A DNA stretch of 64,000 nt from JACKII01 sp965202745 (lineage in GTDB: Bacteria; Pseudomonadota; Alphaproteobacteria; Bin95). Below the pieces are notes generated by a model that was not told the origin of the DNA, did not search any database, and worked only from the letters and a program-made list of their open reading frames with translations. The stretch's first letter is position 1. The number at the start of each line of letters is the position of its first letter. The stretch is taken from contig CBDBCB010000022.1 of assembly GCA_965202745.1 (NCBI GenBank), positions 434,001 to 498,000 on the forward strand, written 5' to 3'. This document shows positions 18,707 through 27,455 of the stretch, one piece after another. The translations under genes and the position numbers were made by a program.

Positions 18707-19111
18707 ATGCCTGTGCAAACGCGTCCAGCTACAGTGATTGATCGTAAGGGCCTGTCCGGCCCTGCCCTGCGCACGTTCTTCCGCATCGCTGAGCTCTGGG
18801 AACTGTCCGTTGACGATCAGATGACTCTCCTTGGCTTGACGGCACGGTCCACCTTCTTCAAGTGGAAGAAGGATCCGAACACCGTTCTCCCGAGGGATAT
18901 CCTTGAGCGTATCTCTTACATCGTTGGGGTCTATAAGGCGCTGCAAATTCTGTTGCCGGATGAACAGGCGGCAGATGAATGGATCAAGCGACCGAACGAA
19001 GCCCCCTTGTTTGCCGGTCAGTCGGTGCTGGACAGGATGCTGTCCGGACAAGTTGCCGACCTGTTTGTGGTCAAACAATACCTCGATACGCAACGAGGCG
19101 GCTGGGCATGA
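18707..19111 (+). CDS. Antitoxin Xre/MbcA/ParS family (DUF2384)
   Basis: 134 residues. The N-terminal half is Xre-like with DDQMTLLGLTARSTFFKWKKD. The C-terminal half is the toxin-binding DUF2384 segment, with DEWIKRPNEAPLFAGQSVLD and VKQYLDTQRGGWA. It neutralises the RES toxin encoded next and probably represses the operon. The ATG is preceded by GGAG at six bases. A TTG four codons upstream, with its own AGGAG, is an alternative start. The stop overlaps the toxin start as ATGA, typical of RES-Xre modules. Confidence 0.88.
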   Translation: MPVQTRPATVIDRKGLSGPALRTFFRIAELWELSVDDQMTLLGLTARSTFFKWKKDPNTVLPRDILERISYIVGVYKALQILLPDEQAADEWIKRPNEAPLFAGQSVLDRMLSGQVADLFVVKQYLDTQRGGWA

Positions 19112-19803
19112 CGGTCGCTGTCGTTCAAATCGCGTGGAAACCATGCTGGCGGATTATCCCCAGCCGGTTTCCACCGGTTGCGCTCTTCGAGCGGGTGACA
19201 GAGCCGGATGATCTGGAAGCTATCTTCGAACTGGAGTCCCTTACCAACCCCAGACTGAGGGATGAAGTGGGCGACATCCGACTTGTGCCGCCCGAGGAAA
19301 GGATCAGCGGGCTGGGCACAAGTATCATTATGGCGGCCTTCACACACCTGAATCCTGAGGGAAGCCGGTTCTCCGACGGCACCTATGGCGTGTTCTACGC
19401 CGCAAACGATCTGGAGACGGCTATCGCCGAGACAAAACATCATCGTGAGCGCTTCATGCGCGCGACGAAGCAAGAGCATATGGAACTCGACATGCGGGTC
19501 TATGTGACGGACCTCGATGGCGAGCTGCACGACCTGCGAGGCCAGAAGGCAATCCAACCGCTTGTCTACCACAATGACAATTACGCCGCTGGCCAGCATT
19601 TGGGGAAGACGCTCCGCAAGGAGGGCTCGAATGGGATTGCCTATGACAGCGTGCGGCGCGAGGGCGGTGAGGGCGTCGCGGTGTTCCGACCTCGCATGCT
19701 GTCGAACGGACGGCAGGAGCGGCATCTCTGCTACGTCTGGGACGGGAAGCGGATAGCCTCCGTCTACGAGAAACGAGAACTCGGCAATGGCGGGGTTCAC
19801 TAG
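19108..19803 (+). CDS. RES-domain toxin
   Basis: 231 residues. RES toxins degrade NAD+ and structurally resemble ADP-ribosyltransferases. The conserved Arg/Tyr/Glu/Ser pattern is seen in GSRFSDGTYGVFYAANDLET and AIAETKHHRERF, and the C-terminal part ends with GVAVFRPRMLSNGRQERHLCY. It appears full length and is coupled to the antitoxin. It lies between a decayed Tn3 element and an HsdM fragment, so the module is one of the few intact genes here, as expected if losing the antitoxin is costly. Confidence 0.88.
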   Translation: MTVAVVQIAWKPCWRIIPSRFPPVALFERVTEPDDLEAIFELESLTNPRLRDEVGDIRLVPPEERISGLGTSIIMAAFTHLNPEGSRFSDGTYGVFYAANDLETAIAETKHHRERFMRATKQEHMELDMRVYVTDLDGELHDLRGQKAIQPLVYHNDNYAAGQHLGKTLRKEGSNGIAYDSVRREGGEGVAVFRPRMLSNGRQERHLCYVWDGKRIASVYEKRELGNGGVH

Positions 19804-19824
19804 AATTGAAATTAGCGGGGTCTC

Positions 19825-20317
19825 GTGAGCAATCTTAACATCAGCAACTTCATCTGGAACATTGCGGACGATGTCCTGGCGCGGCATTTATGTGCGCGGA
19901 AAGTACCGCGATGTCATTCTGCCAATGACGGTCATCCGAAGGCTTGATGCCGTTCTGGAACCGACCAAGGACACTGTCCTGGCCATGAAAGCCCAGCTCG
20001 ACAAGGCCGGCGTTGCAAAGCAGCATGCCACGCTCTGCCAAGCTTCAGGTGAGGCGTTCTACAACACGTCTTAGTTTAGCATCCGCGATCTGGTGTCAAA
20101 GGCCCGTCGTCAGCAATTAAAGTCGGATTTTGAAGCCTACCTCGACGGCTTTTCGCCGACCGTCCAGGAGGTTTTGGACAAGTTCAAATTCCGCAATCAG
20201 ATCCCGACGCTTGTTGACGCTGATATTCTTGGCTTCCTGATCGAGAAGTTTCTCGACCCGTCGGTGAACCTCAGCCCGAAGCCCGTCCTGCACCAGGACG
20301 GCAGCCTGCCGTCCTGA
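19825..20317 (+). pseudogene. hsdM: Type I restriction methylase HsdM, N-terminal fragment
   Basis: From a GTG the frame reads SNLNISNFIWNIADDVL and then shifts by one base near 19880. It continues RGIYVRGKYRDVILPMTVIRR, LDAVLEPTKDTVLAMKAQLD and QASGEAFYNTS, meets an in-frame TAG at 20072, and continues FSIRDLVSKARRQQLKSDFE. This is the helical N-terminal domain of HsdM. The similarity stops near FLDPSVNLSPKPVL, where the sequence joins an oppositely oriented relaxase fragment. No HsdS or HsdR is present nearby. Non-functional. Confidence 0.85.
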
Positions 20318-21165
20318 TGACGGTCATAGGCGATATGCTTTTGCGGATGGATGCGGTTTACCAGAAAATGCATATGCGGATGCTCGGTGTCCTGATGGGA
20401 ATAGACCATGAGTTGATGCTCGGTCAGACCCATGCGCTCGATGACCTGCTGAGCGACCTTGCGCTTCAACTCCGGCGTCACCTTCCCCGCCGCCGCGTCC
20501 TTCAGATCGAAGGTGATCATGAAGTGATAGGCGGGCTGCTTGCAGCGGACGGATTTGGCGGCGGTCGCCTCCATGACGGCGGACGCGCCACGGGCATTGT
20601 CGGTGAAGAGATTGTGCACCTCGACGAATTCCACCCGGTCGGGACTGAGCCCCTTGATCTCACCCGCGAGGTAAAGGGCGGATGCCCGGAAGCTCTCCGG
20701 CTGTCGGCTCGGAACCTTAAAGCGCATCCCCACCCCCTCATCGGGGGACACATCGGCATCGAAATTGTCGTCGATCTGGACGGGCTCTTTGGCGACCGCC
20801 TTGTGGAGCGGGTTGAGCACCCGGCGCATGATAGAAAGCGTCTCGTCACGGTCGGCTGGGTCGATCTCCTTGCCCATATTGGTGCGCCGCGCCATGGCGT
20901 TGATCGCGTGACCGATGCCATTTATGGCCTCGATCTCCCGCTCGATCAGCGGGGCCAGATCGAACCGGTCGGCAACCCGATTGACCAACTCGCCTCCGAC
21001 ATAGTTTGCCTAGGGGCCATAGGTCTCATCACCCGTTGCCTCAACCAGCTGACCGAGATTCGTCGCCATGGAAGACAGCTCATACGGGGTATCCCGTTCG
21101 AAGGGGTAACGGAAAACGCCCCAAGATACTTCGTGGGGCGGTTGCAGGCAGGGGAAGGCGTTCCC
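20317..21165 (-). pseudogene. Plasmid relaxase/mobilisation nuclease, N-terminal part with in-frame TAG
   Basis: The minus strand encodes VSWGVFRYPFERDTPYELSS and ATNLGQLVEATGDETYGP, hits an in-frame TAG at 21010-21012, then continues ANYVGGELVNRVADRFDLAP. The metal-binding HUH motif is clear in SHQDTEHPHMHFLVNRIHP, and PAYHFMITFD is the preceding strand. The frame is lost at HQDGR, where it abuts the HsdM fragment, so the C-terminal half is gone. It points to a conjugative or mobilisable plasmid as the source of this region. One candidate start is the ATG at 21069. Confidence 0.75.
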
Positions 21166-21174
21166 CTCAATGAA

Positions 21175-22089
21175 TTATGATTCTGGAGTTTTATTTTCTT
21201 TCTCATTAAGCGCCGCAATTCGTTGACGTGTTTCAATCTTCGCAGTCTCAATGGCTTTCTCGATTTCATGTCTGTTCTGAAGCCTAATTTGCGCCCGCAC
21301 TGGCGGCAGATTGTCCAGATCAAGGTTCATTCGCATGATGAAGTAGTAGGCCGTCGATAACCGTACATCGACGTTCTTCACACCCTCTGTCATGTTGAAA
21401 TCCCGTTTGATCGACTCTGCTTGTTCGTCATTCAGTTCTGGGTGAGGACAGAGCCTCATCGTGGCTTTGGTGTTCCAGAGCCGATCGTCCTCCGGATCAA
21501 AATCCGCAGGTTCCGAGGAACCAATGTCATCAATTCTTGATATGACAAAATCGCGAAAGTCTTCTCGGTCGACCGCCCAGGCCCGCACATACCAACGATG
21601 GCCGTCGAACGCGAGTGCGTGAGGCGCGATCTTCCGCCAACGGGTGTTGGTTAGAGACTGATAACGGATATCGAGTGCTTCACGAAGACGGATCGCCTGC
21701 AATAGTCGTCGAAGGCATTCTGGATCGACATTGTGACCGATGTCAGGCGCAATATCAACCGGAGGCATGGTCTTGAACCACAGATACTCTCGGGGGAGCA
21801 CCCCTATCAGCCAAGCACGCAATTGCAATAAGAGTCGATCCGCCGACACCCGGAGAAACTTCGGCTTTAGCCGTGCAGACGGTAGATAGGTTTTTTCGGT
21901 AAGGCTGTACTCGATGTTGTTCCCGGCGACTTCACGGTAGCGGCGAAGGTCTATCGATGCTTGCGGCGTCGAAATTTCGAACGCGTCTTCAAGGTCGCTG
22001 CGGTTGAGCGCTCCTTCCCAAAACAGCTTCCACTCGATGAACTCAAACCTTCGGTTTTGGGTCCACGGGCGGCGGCTTATATCGGTCAT
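21175..22089 (-). CDS. capW: WYL-domain transcriptional regulator (CapW-like)
   Basis: 304 residues: an N-terminal winged helix (RRFEFIEWKLFWEGALNRSD, then ISTPQASIDLRRYREVAG), a central WYL domain (IRYQSLTNTRWRKIAPHALA, then GHRWYVRAWAVDREDFRDFV) and a C-terminal WCX extension. CapW-type regulators repress CBASS operons and are usually divergent from them, exactly the position here relative to the patatin gene. The gene looks intact. The stop codon touches the relaxase remnant. Confidence 0.82.
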   Translation of the reverse strand: MTDISRRPWTQNRRFEFIEWKLFWEGALNRSDLEDAFEISTPQASIDLRRYREVAGNNIEYSLTEKTYLPSARLKPKFLRVSADRLLLQLRAWLIGVLPREYLWFKTMPPVDIAPDIGHNVDPECLRRLLQAIRLREALDIRYQSLTNTRWRKIAPHALAFDGHRWYVRAWAVDREDFRDFVISRIDDIGSSEPADFDPEDDRLWNTKATMRLCPHPELNDEQAESIKRDFNMTEGVKNVDVRLSTAYYFIMRMNLDLDNLPPVRAQIRLQNRHEIEKAIETAKIETRQRIAALNEKENKTPES

Positions 22090-22105
22090 TCGCTTGCTCC
22101 ATCTA

Positions 22106-22151
22106 ATATCTTAATATATCGTATAATTATACCCATATTGAGACAAGATAT
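22106..22151. promoter_or_regulatory. Candidate CapW operator between divergent genes
   Basis: The 84-base AT-rich gap between the WYL regulator and the patatin gene contains inverted arms ATATCTT and AAGATAT, 32 bases apart. Between them are several TATA-like stretches that could be -10 elements in both directions. Binding by the WYL protein is inferred from position. Confidence 0.4.
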
Positions 22152-22173
22152 ATTTTGGGAGTCGAAAAGCACA

Positions 22174-23361
22174 ATGGTTTCAGAACTTCCTCCTTACCGC
22201 GTTCTCAGCCTCGACGGCGGCGGCATGCGCGGCACCTACACGGCGACCTACCTCGACCAGGTCGCACGTACTTTTACGCGTAGACGCAGGGTTGAGACGC
22301 TGGACATTGGGGCAGGCTTCGACTTGATCGTTGGAACGAGCACAGGCGGCATCATCGCCTGTGGGCTTGCCAAGGGTGTTCCACTTGAAAAAGTGGTCGA
22401 TCTCTATCGGGTGCACGGACCTGGGATTTTCAATCGCCGCCTGCCAGAGGGACCGTTCGCAAAGATGATCCCACGGCTCATTGCCGATCTTCTCAAAAGA
22501 CCAGCCGCATTGACCGAAGGCGACGCGGCACTTCAGGACGTGCTTGAGGAAACCACAATTTGTTACATCTACGAACAGCGTAACATTGCTCTCGCCATTA
22601 CTGCCGTTAAGATGAGCCAGCACCGTGCCTGGGTATTCAAGACGCCGCATTTCGGTGCCACGAACCATCGCGATGACAAGTATCCACTGGTTGATGTTTG
22701 TCTTGCGACGTCGGCTGCACCAATCTTTCGCTCCATGGCCAGTATCGACCATCCCGAAGGGACGAAGACACACAACGTGTTCGTCGATGGCGGGCTTTGG
22801 GCCAACAATCCCGTTGTCGTGGGGCTTGTCGAGGCTCTTGATGTTGCCGCCCCGGGTCAACCCATTGAGATTTTCAGTTTGGGCACCTGCCCACTTCCAG
22901 CCGGCGAACAGATCGCCCGCGCGGATGTCCATCGAGGAATTCCGGGATGGAAGTTCGGCGGCGTCGCCGCGTCGCTCGCGATCGACGCTCAGCAATTCGC
23001 GTATGACCACATGGCCAAGAAGCTGGCGAGCCAAATCACGAAATACGCCGGGCGAAAGTGCACGGCTGTGCGATTCCCTGCGGAGAAAGTGCCGGCGGCC
23101 CTCATCCCATATTTGGGGCTTGATGATACGCGCCATGAGGCGATCGAAGCCCTCATCAGGCAAGCGCAAACCGACGCGGACATGACGAACAGCAAGTGCG
23201 CCTATCGAGATACAGATCCGGAAGCCGCTTTGATCTGTGATCTGTTCAACGCGATGCCGCCCGTATCTGACCCACTATTTAAGCGTCCGGTCCCGCTTTC
23301 TCAAGGGCCGACAGCCGTACAACCAGCCGGAAAGGATGCTGACCATGTACAATTGTGCTGA
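22174..23361 (+). CDS. capV: CBASS effector: patatin-like phospholipase (CapV-like)
   Basis: 395 residues from an ATG placed just before VSELPPYRVLSLDGGGMRGT. The oxyanion motif is DGGGMRGT, the nucleophile elbow is GTSTGG, and the catalytic Asp is in VDGGLWANNP, the full serine-aspartate dyad of patatins. In type II CBASS, cyclic nucleotides activate this enzyme to degrade membrane lipids during phage infection. Its stop lies inside the start region of the cyclase gene, indicating coupling. The gene appears intact. Confidence 0.9.
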   Translation: MVSELPPYRVLSLDGGGMRGTYTATYLDQVARTFTRRRRVETLDIGAGFDLIVGTSTGGIIACGLAKGVPLEKVVDLYRVHGPGIFNRRLPEGPFAKMIPRLIADLLKRPAALTEGDAALQDVLEETTICYIYEQRNIALAITAVKMSQHRAWVFKTPHFGATNHRDDKYPLVDVCLATSAAPIFRSMASIDHPEGTKTHNVFVDGGLWANNPVVVGLVEALDVAAPGQPIEIFSLGTCPLPAGEQIARADVHRGIPGWKFGGVAASLAIDAQQFAYDHMAKKLASQITKYAGRKCTAVRFPAEKVPAALIPYLGLDDTRHEAIEALIRQAQTDADMTNSKCAYRDTDPEAALICDLFNAMPPVSDPLFKRPVPLSQGPTAVQPAGKDADHVQLC

Positions 23362-24415
23362 AGATGTTCTCGCCCATCACGACGAAGAAGTCACGCTCCT
23401 TCAGGTCGACCGTGACACAATGCGGGAGCGGCGGAACGCCAACCGTGACCGCATCAAGAAGGGGCTTGCGGGAAAAGACAAGCCAGCGCCGCGAGAATTC
23501 AAGAGTCAGGGCAGCTACGCCATGAAGACCATGGTTCAGCATCCCGAGAAGGACTACGACATTGACGACGGTGTTTACTTCGACAAGGAGGTCCTTGTCG
23601 GAGACCGTGGCGCTGAAATGACAGCGCTCCAGGCTCGGCAGATGGTCCGGGACGCCGTTGATGATGGCAGCTTCAAGACACCGCCGGAAGTGCGCAAGAA
23701 CTGCGTCCGAATCTATTACACAGCCGGATATCACGTCGATATGCCTGTCTACAAGCGAGTGACGACGAAAGACATTTTCGGCAACGAGACATACCACTAT
23801 GAACTTGCCAGCAGCAGCTGGAAGAGGTCCGACGCACGCGACGTCACGGCGTGGTTCGAAAAGGAAAATACGGTGCAAAGCCCTGACACCAAGAACGGGC
23901 GTCAGTTGCGCCGCATAACCCGTCAGATCAAGAAATTCGCCAGAAGCCGTGGAAGTTGGAGTGGACAAATTCTCAGCGGCTTCGGCATCACGAAGCTGGT
24001 CACCGAGCGGTTCCGCGCAAATTCTGACCGGGAGGACCGGGCGCTTTACGACACGATGAAGGCGATCCGTGATCGCCACTATGACCTTGTCGTTGCGCAT
24101 CCCGTGACGCCGAATGAGACGATCACCAATGGCGACGAAGATCCGAAGTCTCGGTTCCTTCGCGACAAACTGACGGAGGCCGTCAACAACCTCGCGCCAT
24201 TGTTTGAATCGGATTGTACAAGGGAGAAAGCACTGAAGTGCTGGGACAAGGCCTTTAACACCGATTTCTTCATCGGCCGTGAAAAGGCAGATGCCGGGTT
24301 GGAGACGAAATCAGCGCTTGCCGCTCCAACCGTTTTGACAGCCGGTATGGTCGCCAGTGCCACTGCTCCAGCGAAAAACGCCGTCAGAAAAGAAGGTGGC
24401 GGCCGATATGCCTGA
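23345..24415 (+). CDS. CD-NTase (cGAS/DncV-like nucleotidyltransferase)
   Basis: 356 residues. The nucleotidyltransferase signature is clear: GSYAMKTMVQHPEKDYDIDD provides the GS motif and the paired Asp residues, and YHVDMPVYKR supplies the third Asp. The C-terminal half is helical, with KKFARSRGSW as in DncV-like enzymes. It makes a cyclic di- or trinucleotide that activates the patatin; the product cannot be predicted. An ATG three codons upstream (23336) is an alternative start. It overlaps capV by 17 bases and the next gene by 8. The C-terminal tail ends GGGRYA and could be the Cap2 substrate end. Confidence 0.88.
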   Translation: MYNCAEDVLAHHDEEVTLLQVDRDTMRERRNANRDRIKKGLAGKDKPAPREFKSQGSYAMKTMVQHPEKDYDIDDGVYFDKEVLVGDRGAEMTALQARQMVRDAVDDGSFKTPPEVRKNCVRIYYTAGYHVDMPVYKRVTTKDIFGNETYHYELASSSWKRSDARDVTAWFEKENTVQSPDTKNGRQLRRITRQIKKFARSRGSWSGQILSGFGITKLVTERFRANSDREDRALYDTMKAIRDRHYDLVVAHPVTPNETITNGDEDPKSRFLRDKLTEAVNNLAPLFESDCTREKALKCWDKAFNTDFFIGREKADAGLETKSALAAPTVLTAGMVASATAPAKNAVRKEGGGRYA

Positions 24416-26192
24416 AGGTGCCGAAGAGCTCTTGCGGCAGCATCCGGAGTTTGAAGCGGCAAAGGCCGCTGTCGCTGCTTGGCTTGAGCGTCTCGGCGCT
24501 GCACCACTACACCCGCTCTCGGCCGATGAGCTTGAAATATACAAAGGCCACAGGGCCGCATTCGGTTGGCGGCTGTCCGTTGAAATTGACAAAGACGTGT
24601 GCCGCTTCGACCTGCTTCTACCGCAAGGGTTTCCGTGGCAACCAGTGCGAATTGCTTTGGTCGATCCCCCTCCATTCTTGACCTGGCCCCATGTCGAAAA
24701 AAACGGTGTCCTTTGCTTGGCGCCAGATAGCCTGGAAGTTGATCCAGACGACCCGGCTGGCGTCGCAGCTTGCTCGCTTGACGAGGCCATACGCCTCGCG
24801 TCGGCTCTGAAAAAAGGCGAACTCGTTGAGAGTTTTTAGGAAGAAGTCCTGTCCTATTGGAACTATGCCGCTGACGGCAAAGGCGTTGGCATCGTCAGTT
24901 TGATGCGACCTGAACCCCCGTCGAGAATGGGGAAGGTCTGGCGAGGTCCGGCCACATACGTCATGGCGGAAACTGAAGCGGATGTCTGCAATTGGCTGGC
25001 AAATCGGCACGGAAAGAAACCGGACGATTTCCAGGTTGAAGATGCCGCATTTATGTGGCTGAAGTCGCCACCAATACCGTCAGCATATCCCGCAACCGGT
25101 AAGGCTTTGCGCGAATTGGTCGGTTAAGAGGGTAAAGATTCCGACACCGTTTTGTTCGAGCTAGTCCGAAAACGTCCGGATAAACTCGTCGTCGCCCTTG
25201 GCATGGAGACACCGCATGGCACCGCTTTGGCGGGTGTTGTCGTGCCTAGGCCCGATAAAGTGATCCACGGAGCTACCAATCCGCTGACGAAGGGCTTTCG
25301 TCCGGGAAAGGTTCCCGACGAAGTCATACTTAGCAGATACCTCGGAGGGTCACGGGTGAGTCGGAGCCCCATTGACCGTGCCGACCCGGATTGGGTTCAT
25401 GGCCGAGGTCACGATCCGCGCGCCGCGCAACTCCGTCAGAAAACTGTCCTCATCATTGGCTGCGGGTCGGTCGGTGGTGGAATTGCTGTCCAGTTGGCAC
25501 AGGCGGGGATAGGCCGCCTCGTCTTAGCCGATCCGGATATCCTGAAGTGGTCGAACATCGGCAGACACGTTCTGGGCAGATCAGCCGTGGGTCAAGCAAA
25601 GGCCGTTGCGCTTGCCGAAAAGCTGCGCATGGATTTTCCCCATATCGATGTCATTGGCCACACGCTGGATGCGGATTCGTTGCTTCGTGAACATAGCGAG
25701 TTGGTTGCACAGGCGGATCTCATAGTCTCGGCGACGGGAAGCTGGAATGCAGACACAAGAATTGATGCATGGCAGCGGACGGCCCAACGATCTGCGCCCG
25801 TTCTTTATGGATGGCTCGAAGCGCATGCCAGCGCCGCTCATTCTGTTCTGATTGGCGGGCCACCTGAAAGTATTCGATCTGGATTTTACGGTACAGAGTT
25901 ACCAAAATTCTCGGTGGCGACATGGCCGCAGGAAAGCACCCGCCGTCAGGAGCCCGGATGTGGTGCTGTTTTTCAGCCATATGGCCCGGTAGAGCTGAGC
26001 ATAGCTAACAGCGTCATCGCCGACCTTGCGTTGGATGCACTCCTCCGGCCGCTCAATAGGGCTGTTCACAGGGTGTGGGTGGCGTCGCAGAAGCGCCTGG
26101 ACGAGTCGAACGGGAGATGGTCGGACATTTGGCGGAACGAACCGCTGTTCCGGCCTGAAGGCGAGTTTATCTTCGAACGGACATGGGCCTAA
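24408..26192 (+). pseudogene. cap2: Cap2 (E2-E1 fusion) interrupted by two in-frame stops
   Basis: One continuous reading frame encodes an E2-like domain followed by an E1-like domain. The E2 part has FGWRLSVEIDKDVCRFDLLL and ENGVLCLAPDS with the active Cys. The E1 part has VLIIGCGSVGGGIAVQLAQA for ATP binding and QEPGCGAVFQPYGPVELS with its catalytic Cys. Two stop codons break it: TAG at 24837 and TAA at 25125. No frameshift is needed, so the frame is collinear for 595 codons. In type II CBASS Cap2 conjugates the cyclase C-terminus to targets and primes it. Unless the stops are suppressed, only a free E2 domain of 143 residues is made. Confidence 0.85.
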
Positions 26193-26225
26193 AGCAAGCG
26201 CCGCTGAAGGAGAGGCTGCGGCTGC

Positions 26226-26695
26226 ATGATCGTTTTTCCGATAGCCGGTTCTGGTCAGCGAATCACTTTTACGGATGCCGTCCTCGATCATTTCCGTAAG
26301 CATAGCCAAACCCGTAAGTGGAGAGCCGAGGCGGGCGGGCAGCTCTTCGCCCGCTTCGAACTGCCGGACATCATTATTGAAGAGGCAACAGGGCCGGGGT
26401 TCTGTGATCTGCGAACGCGATTTCCTTTCGCCCCAATAGAGCGGCCGAACAGAGGGAAATCGATAATCGACACAAGCGAGGCCTGCATTTCGTTGGTGAC
26501 TGGCATACTCATCCCGAAGACATTCCCCAGCCGTCCCACCTCGACATTTCCAGCATGCAGGAAACAGTCACGAAATCTGTCCATAGTTTGAATGGGTTTC
26601 TTATGGTGATAGTCGGCACTAAAGAGTTTCCCGACGCGCTGTCAGTCTCTTTGTGTGACGGAGAGACCATGCGTTTTCTTAAGCCAGCACTTTGA
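26226..26695 (+). pseudogene. cap3: Cap3 JAB/JAMM peptidase, frameshifted
   Basis: The first frame gives FTDAVLDHFRKHSQTRKWRA, EAGGQLFARFELPDIIIEEA and RTRFPFAP, with the JAMM Glu in EAGG. One missing base near 26435 (an A in CCAATAG) breaks the frame. The -1 frame then gives AEQREIDNRHKRGLHFVGDW and HTHPEDIPQPSHLDISSM, a perfect HxHx7SxxD zinc motif, and ends FLKPAL. Cap3 removes the cyclase from Cap2-made conjugates. Intact it would have about 157 residues. It follows cap2 by 33 bases with an AAGGAGAGG ribosome site. Confidence 0.82.
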
Positions 26696-26831
26696 TTTTC
26701 CACGAACATATCGCAGCGTGGGATAAGTCATTTCCTTGTTGAGTTGAGGCCGCCTAAGCGGCGGCCTCGGTGATCTCAGTGGCTTGCAGCCCCGCCAGAA
26801 AGTCGGTTGCCTTGGCGGCCTGACTGGCAGC

Positions 26832-26925
26832 GGTATAGCTGAAAGTTGGTGATGGCCCCTGAGGCGCGGCATACCATGGCGGTGTTCAGAAACCGTCAGT
26901 TCTCGCCGAGAAAAGGATATGCCAC
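26832..26925 (+). repeat. IS256-family end remnant (inverted relative to 14.7 kb)
   Basis: About 85 bases starting CTGAAAGTTGGTGAT and including TCTCGCCGAGAAAAGG match the complement of 14695-14775. No transposase follows; the sequence joins an ankyrin fragment directly. The 130 bases between cap3 and this segment hold no recognisable gene. Confidence 0.65.
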
Positions 26926-27080
26926 TGCACAAAGCGACCTTGAGCGGTCAGGCGGAGGCCATCGCAGCGCTCATCGCCGCAGGGGCCCGCGATCGACGTG
27001 CGGAACCCCGACGGCGCTCTACGGGCCTCTCAGGGACAAAACCGGGGCACCCCCCTGCCCCGGGGTCTCCACGCACTAAG
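26919..27080 (+). pseudogene. Ankyrin-repeat gene fragment
   Basis: Encodes PLHKATLSGQAEAIAALIAAGA, one ankyrin repeat, then loses similarity. The DNA of the repeat (GGAGGCCATCGCAGCGCTCA and the following bases) matches the ankyrin gene at 13.17 kb almost exactly, indicating a shared origin. No start codon or signal peptide is present. The stretch from here to 27.21 kb contains no other recognisable gene. Confidence 0.55.
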
Positions 27081-27218
27081 AATGGCTCTGAGCGCGTGTG
27101 GCCGGGATCGAGGCGGTTAAGGGGCAGGGCAGTGAGGGAATCCGGCACAGCGTCAAACGCCCGACCTCACAGACGGGTTCGCGCTATGCGTGTTAGTTGG
27201 TGGCTAGTTGTTCGCTAG

Positions 27219-27455
27219 TCATTCGGCTGGGGCATCCACCAGATCGAGGCGGCGCTCGATGCGGTCAAGGCGGGCTTGTGTCGAGGCGTGGTCCGCATCG
27301 CGTGTTAAATCACTTTGAACCAATCCTGCCACGTGCGCCTTGATCGCCCGAAGTTCACTTTCGAGCCGATTGAACCGCTCATCATGCTCTGAAAGCTTGT
27401 TTTGAATCCGCTTGAGTTGCTCAAGCAGAAGTTCGTTTGTGACGTTCTCAGGCAT
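27219..27455 (-). CDS. Small coiled-coil protein downstream of rep
   Basis: 78 residues, MPENVTNELLLEQLKRIQNK onward, with heptad-like leucines and charged residues (SEHDERFNRLESELRAIKAH) predicting a coiled coil. The ATG overlaps the end of the replication gene's restored frame. Similar small coiled-coil proteins are commonly encoded next to plasmid rep genes in Alphaproteobacteria. The role is unknown. Confidence 0.65.
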   Translation of the reverse strand: MPENVTNELLLEQLKRIQNKLSEHDERFNRLESELRAIKAHVAGLVQSDLTRDADHASTQARLDRIERRLDLVDAPAE

